Source of the DNA: SZUA-265 sp966249405
GTDB lineage: Bacteria; Myxococcota_A; Polyangia; Polyangiales; Polyangiaceae
Assembly: GCA_966249405.1 (NCBI GenBank)
Contig: CBINDO010000009.1
Span: 1 to 64,000, forward strand
Direction of reading: 5' to 3'
Length of the DNA: 64,000 bases
The translations under genes and the position numbers were made by a program. Numbering within the stretch: position 1 is the stretch's first letter; each line of letters opens with the position of its first letter. Positions 1 to 9,006 of the stretch are shown in pieces. The notes beneath the pieces were generated by a model. That model saw only the letters and a list, made by a program, of their open reading frames with translations. It ran no database searches and had not been told where the DNA came from.

Positions 1-32
1 ACCTCGTTCACGGCGAAGTGCGGCAAAGACGC

Positions 33-1007
33 TCAGCCGGCGTCGCCGGCGTCGCTCGCGTTCGCACTAGACGTGTCGGAAGACGTGTCACCACTGCCCG
101 ATGCTGCTCCCGCGTCGGTGTCGGTCGAAGCGTCCGAACCCCCGTCGCTGGCGGTGTCGCTCGAAGAGCTGCCGGCGTCGCTCGAAGTCCCGCCGTCGCC
201 ACCGGCGTCAGGCGCGCTGGTGCCGTCGGTCGAGGAGGCGTCGGGTTCGCCGGTGCTGGAAGAGTCACCGGCATCGGGAGAACCGACCGGCGGGGTAACC
301 TTCGCCACGGAGAAGAACGTGAACTTGCGCTCCTGAACGGCGACGATGTGGCCGCCTTTGCCGAAATTGGGGTCGAGTTCGCCAGTCGCCGTGCGCGTAA
401 CGACGACGTTGACGTCGCAATCCTCGTCTTTGTCAGAGTTGGGAGACGTAATCGCTGACGCCGGAATCTTGCCGTCGGTCACCGTTCCCTCTTCGGTCCA
501 AATGCAGCTGCCGCTCACTCTGTATTCGAGGCTGCGCGAGCTTCCGGAGATCGTCAGCACGACGTCCTCTTCGCCGCGGACCACGTCCTGGTCTTTCACA
601 GACACCTCGAACGCGTCGGGCATCGTGACCGTCGAATTGGGGGCGTTCTCTTGTTCCGAACCACGGTCGAAGTTCAAGCGGACTTCTTTGCCGCTGATGT
701 TGCCGAGGTTCCCAGTGCAGAACGTGTTCTCGTCGGGGCACGTCTCATCTAGGTTTACCTCTGCGCTGCCATCGACCGACACCAACAGCTCGTCTGCACC
801 GGTGAGCGGATACGCCGGCGTCCCACGACTTCCGCCCACGCGCAGTTCTGCAGTGAGTTTCGTGCTGGGTCCCGTCGACTTCACGGCGATCGCGGCCCAC
901 AACCCCTTGGTTCGCACGGTGTCCGTGCCCACCGCCGTCTCGTTGCACGCGCCGAGCGGCGCAGCGCACAAGACCAACCCCAACAACCCAAGATGAGACG
1001 TCTTCAT
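33..1007 (-). CDS. putative outer-surface lipoprotein with Asp/Ser-rich tail
   Basis: A 324-residue protein from the ATG at 1007. Residues 1-20 form a lipoprotein signal with lipobox LGAC and Cys21 as the expected lipidated residue; the longer upstream reading (to 1169) has no signal and is unlikely. Residues about 25-240 look like a beta-rich globular domain with several cysteines and no family I recognise. The last ~80 residues are almost only Asp, Ser, Gly, Thr, Ala and Pro, like the linkers of many myxobacterial secreted proteins, but without a terminal membrane anchor. It is divergent from the glutamate-synthase-like gene. Function unknown. Confidence 0.75.
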   Translation of the reverse strand: MKTSHLGLLGLVLCAAPLGACNETAVGTDTVRTKGLWAAIAVKSTGPSTKLTAELRVGGSRGTPAYPLTGADELLVSVDGSAEVNLDETCPDENTFCTGNLGNISGKEVRLNFDRGSEQENAPNSTVTMPDAFEVSVKDQDVVRGEEDVVLTISGSSRSLEYRVSGSCIWTEEGTVTDGKIPASAITSPNSDKDEDCDVNVVVTRTATGELDPNFGKGGHIVAVQERKFTFFSVAKVTPPVGSPDAGDSSSTGEPDASSTDGTSAPDAGGDGGTSSDAGSSSSDTASDGGSDASTDTDAGAASGSGDTSSDTSSANASDAGDAG

Positions 1008-1230
1008 ATACGCGAAGGATAAGCAAAGCCCCTGCCACAGTAAAAGAAGTTCGCCCCCTGCCCCCAATATATGTGGAAAGTCCCTGACAAATTCAGCACT
1101 TACCACCACCATGGCGGGCGCCGTCCTAACGCCACCAGGGGCGTCACCTCGCCGCGGCAGGCGCGACATTTCGGTCAGTCCCTGCGGACAAAAAGTATCG
1201 CCCCCGAGGGGGTTCGGCTAAAGCAGAGAC
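1008..1230. promoter_or_regulatory. divergent intergenic region
   Basis: A 223-base gap between two divergently transcribed genes, so it should hold both promoters. No convincing paired -35/-10 was found. The AT-rich stretch near 1073-1080 and a small CCCCC/GGGGG palindrome near 1202-1213 are the only landmarks. Neither start has a clear Shine-Dalgarno sequence. Confidence 0.35.
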
Positions 1231-2898
1231 ATGCGGCGATGGTTCGTAATCATTTCTGTACTCTGTTCGGGCGTCGTCGGCGTCACGAGCCTGTTCTGGC
1301 CCACTGTGGCGATCGCCTGGATTGTGCTCGTGCCACTGATCGGGCTCGGGACGTACGACATGCTGCAAACCAAGCATGCCATCCGTCGAAACTTCCCGTT
1401 GCTCGGCCACGGCCGATACCTGCTGGAAGGCATACGGCCGGAGATAAACCAGTACTTCGTGGAATCCGATACCGACGGTGCTCCGATCCCTCGAAACCTC
1501 CGTTCGCTCGTGTACCAGCGCGCGAAAGGCGACGTCGACACGGTGCCGTTCGGCACTCAGCTCGATTTGTACCACCCGGGTGCGGAGTGGCTGACGCATT
1601 CACTGGCGCCGGCAAAGGTGCACGTAGAACCGCCCAGGTTGGTGATCGGGTCTGGCACCTGCAAGCAACCGTATGCAGCGTCACTGCTCAACATCTCTGC
1701 CATGAGTTTCGGCTCACTGAGCAATCGCGCCGTCGAGGCCCTGAACCTCGGTGCGAAACTAGGCCATTTCGCCCACAACACGGGTGAAGGCGGGATCAGT
1801 GAACACCACCTGAAACACGGCGGGGATCTCATCTGGCAGATCGGTACTGGTTACTTCGGCTGTCGCGATTTGGAAGGCAAGTTCGACCGAACGAGTTTTT
1901 CGAAGAACGCGGCCCGTCCCGAGGTCAAGATGATCGAAGTCAAGCTCTCCCAAGGAGCGAAGCCGGCACACGGCGGCATTCTGCCGGCGAGCAAGCTCAC
2001 GCGCGAGATCGCCGAAATACGCGGCGTACCCATGGGACAAGACGTCCTCAGTCCGCCGAGCCACTCTGCCTTCGCGAGTCCCCTCGAAATGATGCAGTTC
2101 ATCACCGAACTGCGTGAGCTGTCGGGCGGCAAGCCAGTCGGCATCAAGTTGTGCGTGGGCAAGCGACGGGAGTTTCTGGCGTTGTGCAAAGCCATGGTCG
2201 AGTCGGGACAACACCCCGACTACATCGCGGTCGATGGCGCGGAAGGGGGAACCGGCGCGGCTCCGCTCGAGTTCTCCAACCGCGTGGGCGTGCCTCTGGT
2301 CGAGGGGCTGATCTTCGTGCACAACGCGCTCATCGGTTCCGGGATGCGTCAACACGTGAAGCTGTTCGCCGGCGGAAAGGTATTGTCGGGCTTCGATATG
2401 GCACGGCTTCTGGCGATCGGCGCGGACGCCTGCTACGCCGCTCGCGGGATGCTGCTGGCGATCGGGTGCATTCAGGCACGACGCTGTAACAACAACAAGT
2501 GTCCCACCGGGGTCGCAACCCAAGATCCGAACCTGATCGAAGGTCTGATAGTCAAGGACAAGGCGCCGCGGGTGGCCAGATTCCACAAGGGCACCGTACA
2601 CAGCTTTCTGGAACTACTCGCAGCTTGCGGGTTCTCGAGTCCTTGGGATTTGAGACCTTGGAACGTTCAGCGCCGGGTCAGTGCGACGGAAGTGCGGCAC
2701 TATGCCGATATCTACGACTACCTCAAGCCCGACAGCCTTCTGAACGGCTCCGCGCCGGAGGAGCTGAATCATCTGTGGGCGTACGCCCACGCACATACCT
2801 TCAATCCTCTCGGCGACGCGGCGTCTCCCTCGGTGATGCCGCCGCCGCCCTCCCGCGGCCGACACCCGAGCCGTTTGCCGTTGGCCGTATTAGAATAG
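1231..2898 (+). CDS. membrane-associated FMN-binding glutamate synthase family protein
   Basis: 555 residues. An N-terminal hydrophobic segment (about 3-40) is followed by the FMN-binding alpha/beta barrel of glutamate synthase (GltB central/FMN region). The 3Fe-4S ligands are visible as Cys413, Cys419 and Cys424 with the C-x5-C-x4-C spacing of glutamate synthases, followed by PTGVATQ. The class II amidotransferase domain and the C-terminal GXGXG beta-helix of full GltB are absent, so this is the short stand-alone form. Family members transfer electrons to make or oxidise glutamate or related amino acids; the exact substrate is not known. alanine dehydrogenase starts 4 bases after the stop, so the two are probably co-transcribed and linked to amino-nitrogen metabolism. 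Confidence 0.85.
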   Translation: MRRWFVIISVLCSGVVGVTSLFWPTVAIAWIVLVPLIGLGTYDMLQTKHAIRRNFPLLGHGRYLLEGIRPEINQYFVESDTDGAPIPRNLRSLVYQRAKGDVDTVPFGTQLDLYHPGAEWLTHSLAPAKVHVEPPRLVIGSGTCKQPYAASLLNISAMSFGSLSNRAVEALNLGAKLGHFAHNTGEGGISEHHLKHGGDLIWQIGTGYFGCRDLEGKFDRTSFSKNAARPEVKMIEVKLSQGAKPAHGGILPASKLTREIAEIRGVPMGQDVLSPPSHSAFASPLEMMQFITELRELSGGKPVGIKLCVGKRREFLALCKAMVESGQHPDYIAVDGAEGGTGAAPLEFSNRVGVPLVEGLIFVHNALIGSGMRQHVKLFAGGKVLSGFDMARLLAIGADACYAARGMLLAIGCIQARRCNNNKCPTGVATQDPNLIEGLIVKDKAPRVARFHKGTVHSFLELLAACGFSSPWDLRPWNVQRRVSATEVRHYADIYDYLKPDSLLNGSAPEELNHLWAYAHAHTFNPLGDAASPSVMPPPPSRGRHPSRLPLAVLE

Positions 2899-2902
2899 AG
2901 TC

Positions 2903-3994
2903 ATGCTTATTGGCGTTCCCAGAGAAATCAAAGTCGAGGAGTATCGCGTAGCGCTCACCCCGTCGGGTGTCCGTACCTTGTGTGCCGATGGTCACCAGGT
3001 GGCGGTCGAGGCAGGCGCCGGGCGAGGAAGCGGTTACTCCGACGAAGACTATGCCGCGGCGGGTGCTCGCATCGCCGACAGCGCAGCAGGCGTGTACGAA
3101 GGCTCGGAGCTCATCGTCAAGGTCAAGGAGCCGCTGCCGTCGGAGCTCGCCATGCTCGAGCCGCGTCACGTCGTTTTCGGTTACTTCCATTTCGCGAGTT
3201 CTCGCGCGTTGACCGACGGCTTCCTCGCGTGCGGGGCCACGGCCGTGGCATACGAAACTCTCGAGGCAGCGGATGGCTCCCTGCCCCTGTTGATCCCGAT
3301 GAGCGAGATCGCCGGTCGGTTGTCGATACAGGCTGGCGCCAAACACCTCGAGCGCCCGAACGGCGGCCGAGGAACTCTACTGGGCGGAGTTCCGGGGGTG
3401 GCGCCGGGCAAGATCGCGGTCTTGGGTGGTGGCATCGTTGGAACTCAGGCGGCGTTGATGGGTGCGGGCCTCGGCGCGGACGTGACGATCCTCGACGTAA
3501 ATCTGACGCGGCTACGTCAGCTGGCAGAGGTGATGCCAGCAAACGTGCACACGTTGTATTCCGACGCGACCAACATCGAGGCCACCGTGCGCGCCGCGGA
3601 TCTCGTGATTGGCTCCGTGCTGCTCCGGGGTCGCAAGGCACCACGTTTGATCCCGCGTAGCCTCGTCAACCAGATGATGCCCGGCTCGGTGATCGTCGAC
3701 GTGTGCATCGATCAGGGAGGGTGTGTGGAAACGGCCCGCCCGACGACCCACGCAGAGCCCACTTACGAGGTGGACGGCGTCGTCCACTACTGCGTCACGA
3801 ACATGCCGGGCGCAGTGAGCCGAACGAGCACTGCGGCGCTCAGCAATGCAACGCTGCCGTACGTTCGCGCTTTGGCCCGTATGGGTTTACAGGCGTTCGT
3901 CGAGTCGAGTCCCGGCCATAAAAAGGCCCTGAACATCCGCGGCGGCAAGTTCGAAAACGACGACGTCAGAAGCGTATTTCAGGATCTCGACTGA
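2903..3994 (+). CDS. ald: alanine dehydrogenase
   Basis: 363 residues, the usual length for NAD-dependent L-alanine dehydrogenase (alanine + NAD + water to pyruvate + ammonia + NADH), a cytosolic enzyme. Residues known from the family fall at their standard positions: Arg15 and Lys75 (pyruvate binding), His96 and Asp270 (catalysis). The Rossmann glycine motif GGGIVG lies at about 175-180. The N-terminus (IGVPREIK) is characteristic. It directly follows the glutamate-synthase-like gene, giving a small amino-nitrogen operon. Confidence 0.95.
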   Translation: MLIGVPREIKVEEYRVALTPSGVRTLCADGHQVAVEAGAGRGSGYSDEDYAAAGARIADSAAGVYEGSELIVKVKEPLPSELAMLEPRHVVFGYFHFASSRALTDGFLACGATAVAYETLEAADGSLPLLIPMSEIAGRLSIQAGAKHLERPNGGRGTLLGGVPGVAPGKIAVLGGGIVGTQAALMGAGLGADVTILDVNLTRLRQLAEVMPANVHTLYSDATNIEATVRAADLVIGSVLLRGRKAPRLIPRSLVNQMMPGSVIVDVCIDQGGCVETARPTTHAEPTYEVDGVVHYCVTNMPGAVSRTSTAALSNATLPYVRALARMGLQAFVESSPGHKKALNIRGGKFENDDVRSVFQDLD

Positions 3995-4164
3995 GGATGC
4001 CGATTTGGTGCGTCCCACACGTGGAACACGTTCGTATTCTACCGCAGCCATTGGAGTGACTCGATTGGACGCAGCCAACGTGGCAATTGTGCCCCGGTGT
4101 GCTGGATGTCGCGAACTACAGGCGTCATAGTGAACGGTCTGCCCGAGCACGCAGGCTCCAACTA

Positions 4165-4815
4165 ATGTCCGACTCCAAGCTTCCGCGCCGCCTTCGCGAT
4201 GACAACAGACTTCGTATCCTACCGTTGGAGGAAGGCGCCTATATCATGGGTCGCTCGCGCAGTGCCGACGTCTTCGTCGACGACCACAGCGCTTCGCGCA
4301 AGCATGCACGCATCACGGTGAGCTCCGACGAAACGCGCGTGGAGGATCTGGGAAGCAAAAACGGCACGCTGGTCAATGGTGAGCGGCTGAGCGGGTCACG
4401 TCGACTACAGGTCGGTGATCGGATCACCATTGGTAGTCAACAGTTCACGCTCCGGCCCGATTGCGACACCGCGGAGGATGGACGCGCCCTAGTAGTGGAA
4501 GATGCGGAATGGAGCCCAGCTTCCGATCAAACTGAACGGACGCTCGATCTCTTGGACGTGCTGCTGAACGAGCAGGCGCGCAACAAGGAGCAGGCCAAAG
4601 CTCTGGCAAACCTCATCGTCACGTCGGTCGACGAAGTGCTGGACACCGTCGGGGCAACTCGCCCAGCATTAACCCAGCGCCAAGCATACCGCTTGGGTCG
4701 CCTCATCGGCGTCGTCGGCGTGCAGGCCCATTCTGCCGCCATTTACGCTTGGCAAGCGAACGCTCGACGTCGCCTCGATACGATGCAGCAACGGGGCAGT
4801 TACTCGGCGGCATAG
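4165..4815 (+). CDS. FHA-domain protein with helical C-terminal region
   Basis: 216 residues from the ATG at 4165; an earlier in-frame ATG at 4087 adds 26 residues with no FHA character. An FHA fold spans about residues 15-100, with the phosphothreonine-binding signature visible: GRS, then SRKH, then SKNGTLVNG. Such domains read Thr phosphorylation made by Hanks-type kinases, of which this window has three, but none is adjacent. Residues about 120-216 are predicted helical with no family I recognise. The following lipoprotein may begin inside its 3' end if an upstream start is used. Confidence 0.85.
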   Translation: MSDSKLPRRLRDDNRLRILPLEEGAYIMGRSRSADVFVDDHSASRKHARITVSSDETRVEDLGSKNGTLVNGERLSGSRRLQVGDRITIGSQQFTLRPDCDTAEDGRALVVEDAEWSPASDQTERTLDLLDVLLNEQARNKEQAKALANLIVTSVDEVLDTVGATRPALTQRQAYRLGRLIGVVGVQAHSAAIYAWQANARRRLDTMQQRGSYSAA

Positions 4816-4976
4816 CCCGTTGGCACGCGTCCTCTGCTCCATTATCCCACTCGGGCCCACCGAGTAACCGCAGAGGGTCATCAGGTAAGAATTCGACGAC
4901 GTTCGAAGACTGCCTCCCTCAAGTTGCTATGGGCTTGCGTCGTGATAGCGTAGAGGAGTTCAACTCGTTCCGTACA

Positions 4977-6752
4977 ATGCCCCGCCCTTCCTTTGCCCAG
5001 ACTCTTCGTCACACTGTCTCCCTCAACCTCGGCTCCGATTCACTGCTTCGCAGCGTCGTCGCCGTGTCGGCCGTGATGGCAGGCTCGGGTTGTTCGTTCA
5101 TCTACAACCTGGACGCCGATCAGTGCCAAGTAAACAGCGACTGCAAACAAGTACTCGGCAGTAAGTACGCCAAGTACGTGTGTGAGCAGGGTGTCTGCGT
5201 GCCTCCCGAGCCGGAACCGATTGACACGACGGAAGACGACGCAGGAGTCGACGCAGGTCCCGTCGGTTGCACGAGCAACGCCCAGTGCATCGAGGAAAAC
5301 CTGGATCAACCGCACATCTGCCGTGATGGGGAATGCATCGCGCTGATGAGTGACGAGTGCCCAGTAGTGTTGCAGGCCGAGAACCTGAAGGTACCCGAGC
5401 CAATCATCATTGGTGCATACTCTTCGATCGATCCGTTGAACAAACTCGCTTCGCAAGTCACGCTGTCCTTCGACCTGGCATTGTCGGAGTTCACCGAGGA
5501 AGTGGGAGGCCTCGCGGGCGGGCCCAACAACACCCGAAGAAAGTTCGTATCCGTCGTTTGCCAAGGGCCGGGCTCCACGCCCGAGCAACTCGAGAGCTCG
5601 CTGTCGCACCTGATTGATACTGTCGGCACGCGAGGCATCATTGCGACGCTCTTCTCCGACGACCTGCGCGATGCGTTCGACTCTCGCGGCAAGACCGACA
5701 ACATCTTCTTCATGAGTCCGTTGGGCGCGGACTCGAGCTTGACTGGCCAAGACAACGCCGGCCTATTGTGGTTCATGATGGGCCCAGACTCGGATTTGGC
5801 CCCTGACTTCGTCGCGCTCACCAAACGCGCCGAAGCTTTCCAGCGCACAAAAGCAGGACTGGACGAAGCGGATAAAGTCCGGGTCGCCCTCGTTCAAGGA
5901 AGCCTCGCGCCGGCGCGTGACGTCGCGCAGGTGTTGTTGTCCGATCCCGACCACAGTCTGGTCTTCAATGGCGAGAAGACACTCAGCAATGACGAAGCTG
6001 ACTTCTTGCTCGTGGAGCTGACGTCGGACTTCGAAACCGACGACGGCGAGGTCAGCACCGTCATCAGCTCGCTCGGCGACTTCAAGCCGCACATCATCGT
6101 GGTGACGGCTGGAAGCGAGTTTACCAAGAAGGTGCTCCGCCCATTGGAATCGAACTGGGACGACGACCCAGACACCGGCCAAGTGCGCCCATTCTACGTG
6201 ACGGGACCGCTGTTGGCGTTCGACCAAACGTTCCGCACCCTAGAAGACGGGCAGGATCCACCATCTCAGTCGCGAGTCAGGACCCGCCTCGCGGGCGTCA
6301 ACTTCACCGGCGACCCAGACCAAACCTTGTTCAACATGTTCAAGGTCAACTTCCAGGCGGCCTATCCCGATATCGAGTTCCTCTCGACGGAAAACTTCTA
6401 CGACGCCGCATACTACTTGATGTACGCAATCGCCGCTTCAGGTAACCCGGCCCAGCTAACTGGGGACTCGATCGCGGAGGGCATGTTGCGCATCGTGTCC
6501 AAGTCCGCGACTGAGATGCCAGTCGGGCCCAATTCGATCAGCGACATCCTGTCGACATTGGCCGTTCCGACGTCACGCATCGCGCTGCGCGGTGCAATGG
6601 GGCCAGCCGACTTCAACCTGGGTACCGGTGCGCGCATTGCACTGGGTAGTGTGTATTGCGTCGCCCCCGACGGATTCCACTACGACACCTTGAGACGCGA
6701 TGCAGACACCGACGAACTCGAAGGTGTTTTTCCCTGCTTCGGCGGTTTATGA
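4977..6752 (+). CDS. periplasmic-binding-protein-like (type I) lipoprotein with Cys-rich N-terminus
   Basis: 591 residues from the ATG at 4977; earlier in-frame ATGs at 4749 and 4929 would add non-signal sequence. A hydrophobic stretch ending MAGSGC resembles a lipobox (Gly at -3, atypical). Residues about 40-120 hold two short Cys modules of the QVNSDC / NAQCIE kind typical of myxobacterial secreted proteins, joined by an Asp-rich linker. From about 130 the sequence follows the type I periplasmic-binding fold of Leu/Ile/Val receptors (PIIIGAYSS, then ADSSLTG, then FVTGPLLAF-like strands). No ABC permease or ATPase lies nearby, so it may be a sensor or surface receptor. Its stop overlaps the next start by 4 bases. 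Confidence 0.75.
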   Translation: MPRPSFAQTLRHTVSLNLGSDSLLRSVVAVSAVMAGSGCSFIYNLDADQCQVNSDCKQVLGSKYAKYVCEQGVCVPPEPEPIDTTEDDAGVDAGPVGCTSNAQCIEENLDQPHICRDGECIALMSDECPVVLQAENLKVPEPIIIGAYSSIDPLNKLASQVTLSFDLALSEFTEEVGGLAGGPNNTRRKFVSVVCQGPGSTPEQLESSLSHLIDTVGTRGIIATLFSDDLRDAFDSRGKTDNIFFMSPLGADSSLTGQDNAGLLWFMMGPDSDLAPDFVALTKRAEAFQRTKAGLDEADKVRVALVQGSLAPARDVAQVLLSDPDHSLVFNGEKTLSNDEADFLLVELTSDFETDDGEVSTVISSLGDFKPHIIVVTAGSEFTKKVLRPLESNWDDDPDTGQVRPFYVTGPLLAFDQTFRTLEDGQDPPSQSRVRTRLAGVNFTGDPDQTLFNMFKVNFQAAYPDIEFLSTENFYDAAYYLMYAIAASGNPAQLTGDSIAEGMLRIVSKSATEMPVGPNSISDILSTLAVPTSRIALRGAMGPADFNLGTGARIALGSVYCVAPDGFHYDTLRRDADTDELEGVFPCFGGL

Positions 6753-7891
6753 AGGTCCCGACTTCGCTCGTCGCCGGGCTGCACCTTCCGAGGTGGGCAT
6801 ACTGGCTGTTGAGTTCCGTTTTGGTGGCGTGCGGGGATCCTCGAACAGAGGGTGTCGAGCTTGGAGTAAACGGGCAAGCGATCGCAGGCGGCACTATCGA
6901 CGAGGACGAAGTTTGGTCGGGAGTGGTGATGCTCGAGACCAAGATGTCGATTCAGGGCATCTTGTCGAGTCAGACCTGCTCTGGAACACTCGTGGCGCCG
7001 AATCTCGTCTTGTCCGCGCTCCACTGCGTCGCGCCTTTGAGAGACGACAACTTCCAGTGCAAGCCCGACGGCACGGTCGAACAGCTAGTCCCTGGTGCGG
7101 GTGAGCTGGGTTCTCCCGTCGCGCCGCAAGAGGTGAAGATTCGCATCGGTGTGGACGCTTCCGGCACCGAACCAGCCGCCGTCGGAAAGCTCCTGATCAC
7201 GACGAAGTCACCCAACATCTGCAACAACGACATCGCGCTGGTGCTGCTGGACAAGGAGCTCGACTTGCCGCTGTCCAGGTTGCGGCTGGACGCGGACATT
7301 GCGATGGGAGAAGTCGTGACCATCGTTGGCTACGGCACGAACGCAGTCAACGGAGATCCGGTCGCGCGGCGCTACATAGAAGGCATCCGCGTGAGCGACC
7401 TAGGTTCCGACCTGACTGGCAACACGACCAGCGGAGCGCCGCCGCGGACCTTCGCGGTTGGTCCGTCGGCTTGCAAAGGTGACAGCGGAGGGCCCGCGTT
7501 CTCGATGACCGAAGATGGCGATCCCGTGGTCGCCGGCGTCGACTCGCTCATCATCGGCGATTGCGGCTCTTCGAGGTCGCGCGCCGTGTTTACGCGGCTC
7601 TCGCCGTTCAAGAAGCTCATTCAGAGCGCCTTCGAGGAGGCGGGGTACCCCGCTTGGGAAGAGGGCCAAACCGAGCCCGGCGTTTACCCAGAACCAGTCA
7701 TTCCAGACGGTGGATTTCCGGAAGCCGGAGCAGACGAGACGACGGACGTGGAAGAACCGGTCAAAGCGCAACGCCTCAAGACCGGCTGCACCTTAGCCCC
7801 GCGCTCCACGCCTGGAGCCCTCTACGCCCTCGGTGTCTTGCCCTTGCTGTTGGCTCTTTGGGCGCGGCGCAAGACCACGCCCACCTCCTGA
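6749..7891 (+). CDS. secreted trypsin-like serine protease with MYXO-CTERM-like sorting tail
   Basis: 381 residues, start ATG at 6749 overlapping the previous stop (ATGA). A signal with lipobox-like LVAC is followed by the new N-terminus region IAGGTI. The chymotrypsin triad is visible: His92 (SALHC), Asp161 (NNDIAL) and Ser246 (GDSGGP). After an acidic Pro/Glu linker the last 35 residues form a tripartite tag: Cys347 in TGC, a hydrophobic span, and WARRK. This matches the Cys plus transmembrane plus Arg-rich pattern of MYXO-CTERM proteins, which myxosortases process for surface anchoring. The final 70 bases overlap the opposite-strand methyltransferase. Substrate unknown. Confidence 0.85.
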   Translation: MKVPTSLVAGLHLPRWAYWLLSSVLVACGDPRTEGVELGVNGQAIAGGTIDEDEVWSGVVMLETKMSIQGILSSQTCSGTLVAPNLVLSALHCVAPLRDDNFQCKPDGTVEQLVPGAGELGSPVAPQEVKIRIGVDASGTEPAAVGKLLITTKSPNICNNDIALVLLDKELDLPLSRLRLDADIAMGEVVTIVGYGTNAVNGDPVARRYIEGIRVSDLGSDLTGNTTSGAPPRTFAVGPSACKGDSGGPAFSMTEDGDPVVAGVDSLIIGDCGSSRSRAVFTRLSPFKKLIQSAFEEAGYPAWEEGQTEPGVYPEPVIPDGGFPEAGADETTDVEEPVKAQRLKTGCTLAPRSTPGALYALGVLPLLLALWARRKTTPTS

Positions 7892-8952
7892 CGATGACTC
7901 GGCAGCTGGGCGACTCGCATCTCTAGCCCGAGACGTCGGCTGAGCTCGGCGATTCGTTCGAGCTGTTGAGTCAAGGCGTGTTCGACCTTCTGGTCGTTCA
8001 CCTTGAGATTCAGAGCCAACGCCTTGCGCGGCGCACCCACCAACGCGCAAATGCGCTCCATGTATCGCAGCACCACGGCTGGCGCCAGGTTCATGTCCGA
8101 GTACAGGATGTCCACCTGCCGCGGCAACTCGCTCGCCTGCACCTCGCCAGCCGATTTGCGAAGCTGCCGGTAGGCGCCGCCGCGCTCACCGACAAACCCA
8201 GTCACGCTTGGCGACATTTCTGCGGGGTCGACCGCCGTTACTTTAGCGCCCTGTTCGAGCCAGGCCATCGTTCCGCCCCCGGGCGCCGCACCGAGTTCGA
8301 CGACTCGATCTCCGGCAGTGACCTCCAGTTCAGCGAGGCGCATCAACTCCCAAACCTTCGAATAGGCGCGCGACGGAGCGCGCGGGTCCAACGCTTTGAA
8401 TTCCACGCCGCCGGCGCGTCTTGGCCTGTCTGCCCGCTGCAGATGCCAACCTACGAAATAGGAGCCCGGCTTGTCTCGCAAGTGAACGACGTCGACTATC
8501 GGGGCGCCTACGTCGTTCGGACCTCGAGTGAACTCGAACAGGTCGCGCAACTGCGACTCCACGCCGAGCCACGACTCCTGGTCGAGATCATCGTCCTCGG
8601 CGGACTCGGCGTCACGCGCCGTGTGAAAGACGTGAAGACCGATTGCAGGATGACTTACGCGCAGCTGAGCGACGCCGGCCTCGACGAGCTTGACCACTTC
8701 CGCCGGGCTCTTGGCTGGCCCCATTCCCCAGCCGGCAACCACGGCGAGCGGACTGGTCACACCGAGCTCCAACGCCCCGGCCCCCTTCCACGTAACCAAG
8801 CCCGGCGCTGAAAACGCAAGACGCAGGTCCGGTTGAAGGCGTCCAACGTCCCGGCGCAACCAAGCATTGGAAGCGGCTTGGCACGTGGCAAAAACGAATC
8901 CAGCACGGGGAGCCGGAGCAGGTGTCGGGTCCGAGTAGTCGTTGGGCGCCAT
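7822..8952 (-). CDS. RlmM/FtsJ-type rRNA 2'-O-ribose methyltransferase
   Basis: 376 residues. The C-terminal half is an FtsJ-like class I methyltransferase: SRAYSK (first catalytic Lys), GAAPGGGT (SAM loop), ILYSDMN (catalytic Asp) and LNLKVN (second Lys), the K-D-K arrangement of 2'-O-ribose methyltransferases. The N-terminal half resembles the THUMP-containing region of RlmM (23S rRNA C2498 methylation in E. coli); identity with RlmM is likely but not certain. Its 3' end overlaps the protease gene by 70 bases tail to tail. The TPR/PEGA gene ends 54 bases upstream on the same strand. Confidence 0.8.
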   Translation of the reverse strand: MAPNDYSDPTPAPAPRAGFVFATCQAASNAWLRRDVGRLQPDLRLAFSAPGLVTWKGAGALELGVTSPLAVVAGWGMGPAKSPAEVVKLVEAGVAQLRVSHPAIGLHVFHTARDAESAEDDDLDQESWLGVESQLRDLFEFTRGPNDVGAPIVDVVHLRDKPGSYFVGWHLQRADRPRRAGGVEFKALDPRAPSRAYSKVWELMRLAELEVTAGDRVVELGAAPGGGTMAWLEQGAKVTAVDPAEMSPSVTGFVGERGGAYRQLRKSAGEVQASELPRQVDILYSDMNLAPAVVLRYMERICALVGAPRKALALNLKVNDQKVEHALTQQLERIAELSRRLGLEMRVAQLPSHRQEVGVVLRRAQRANSKGKTPRA

Positions 8953-9006
8953 GGAGTACGGCGGCCCCTAACCCGAACCCTCCTAAATATCAACGCGCTA
9001 ACCGAC

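Noticed and set aside
4977..6752. Part of a Leu/Ile/Val ABC transporter operon
   Set aside because: No permease or ATPase genes are adjacent.
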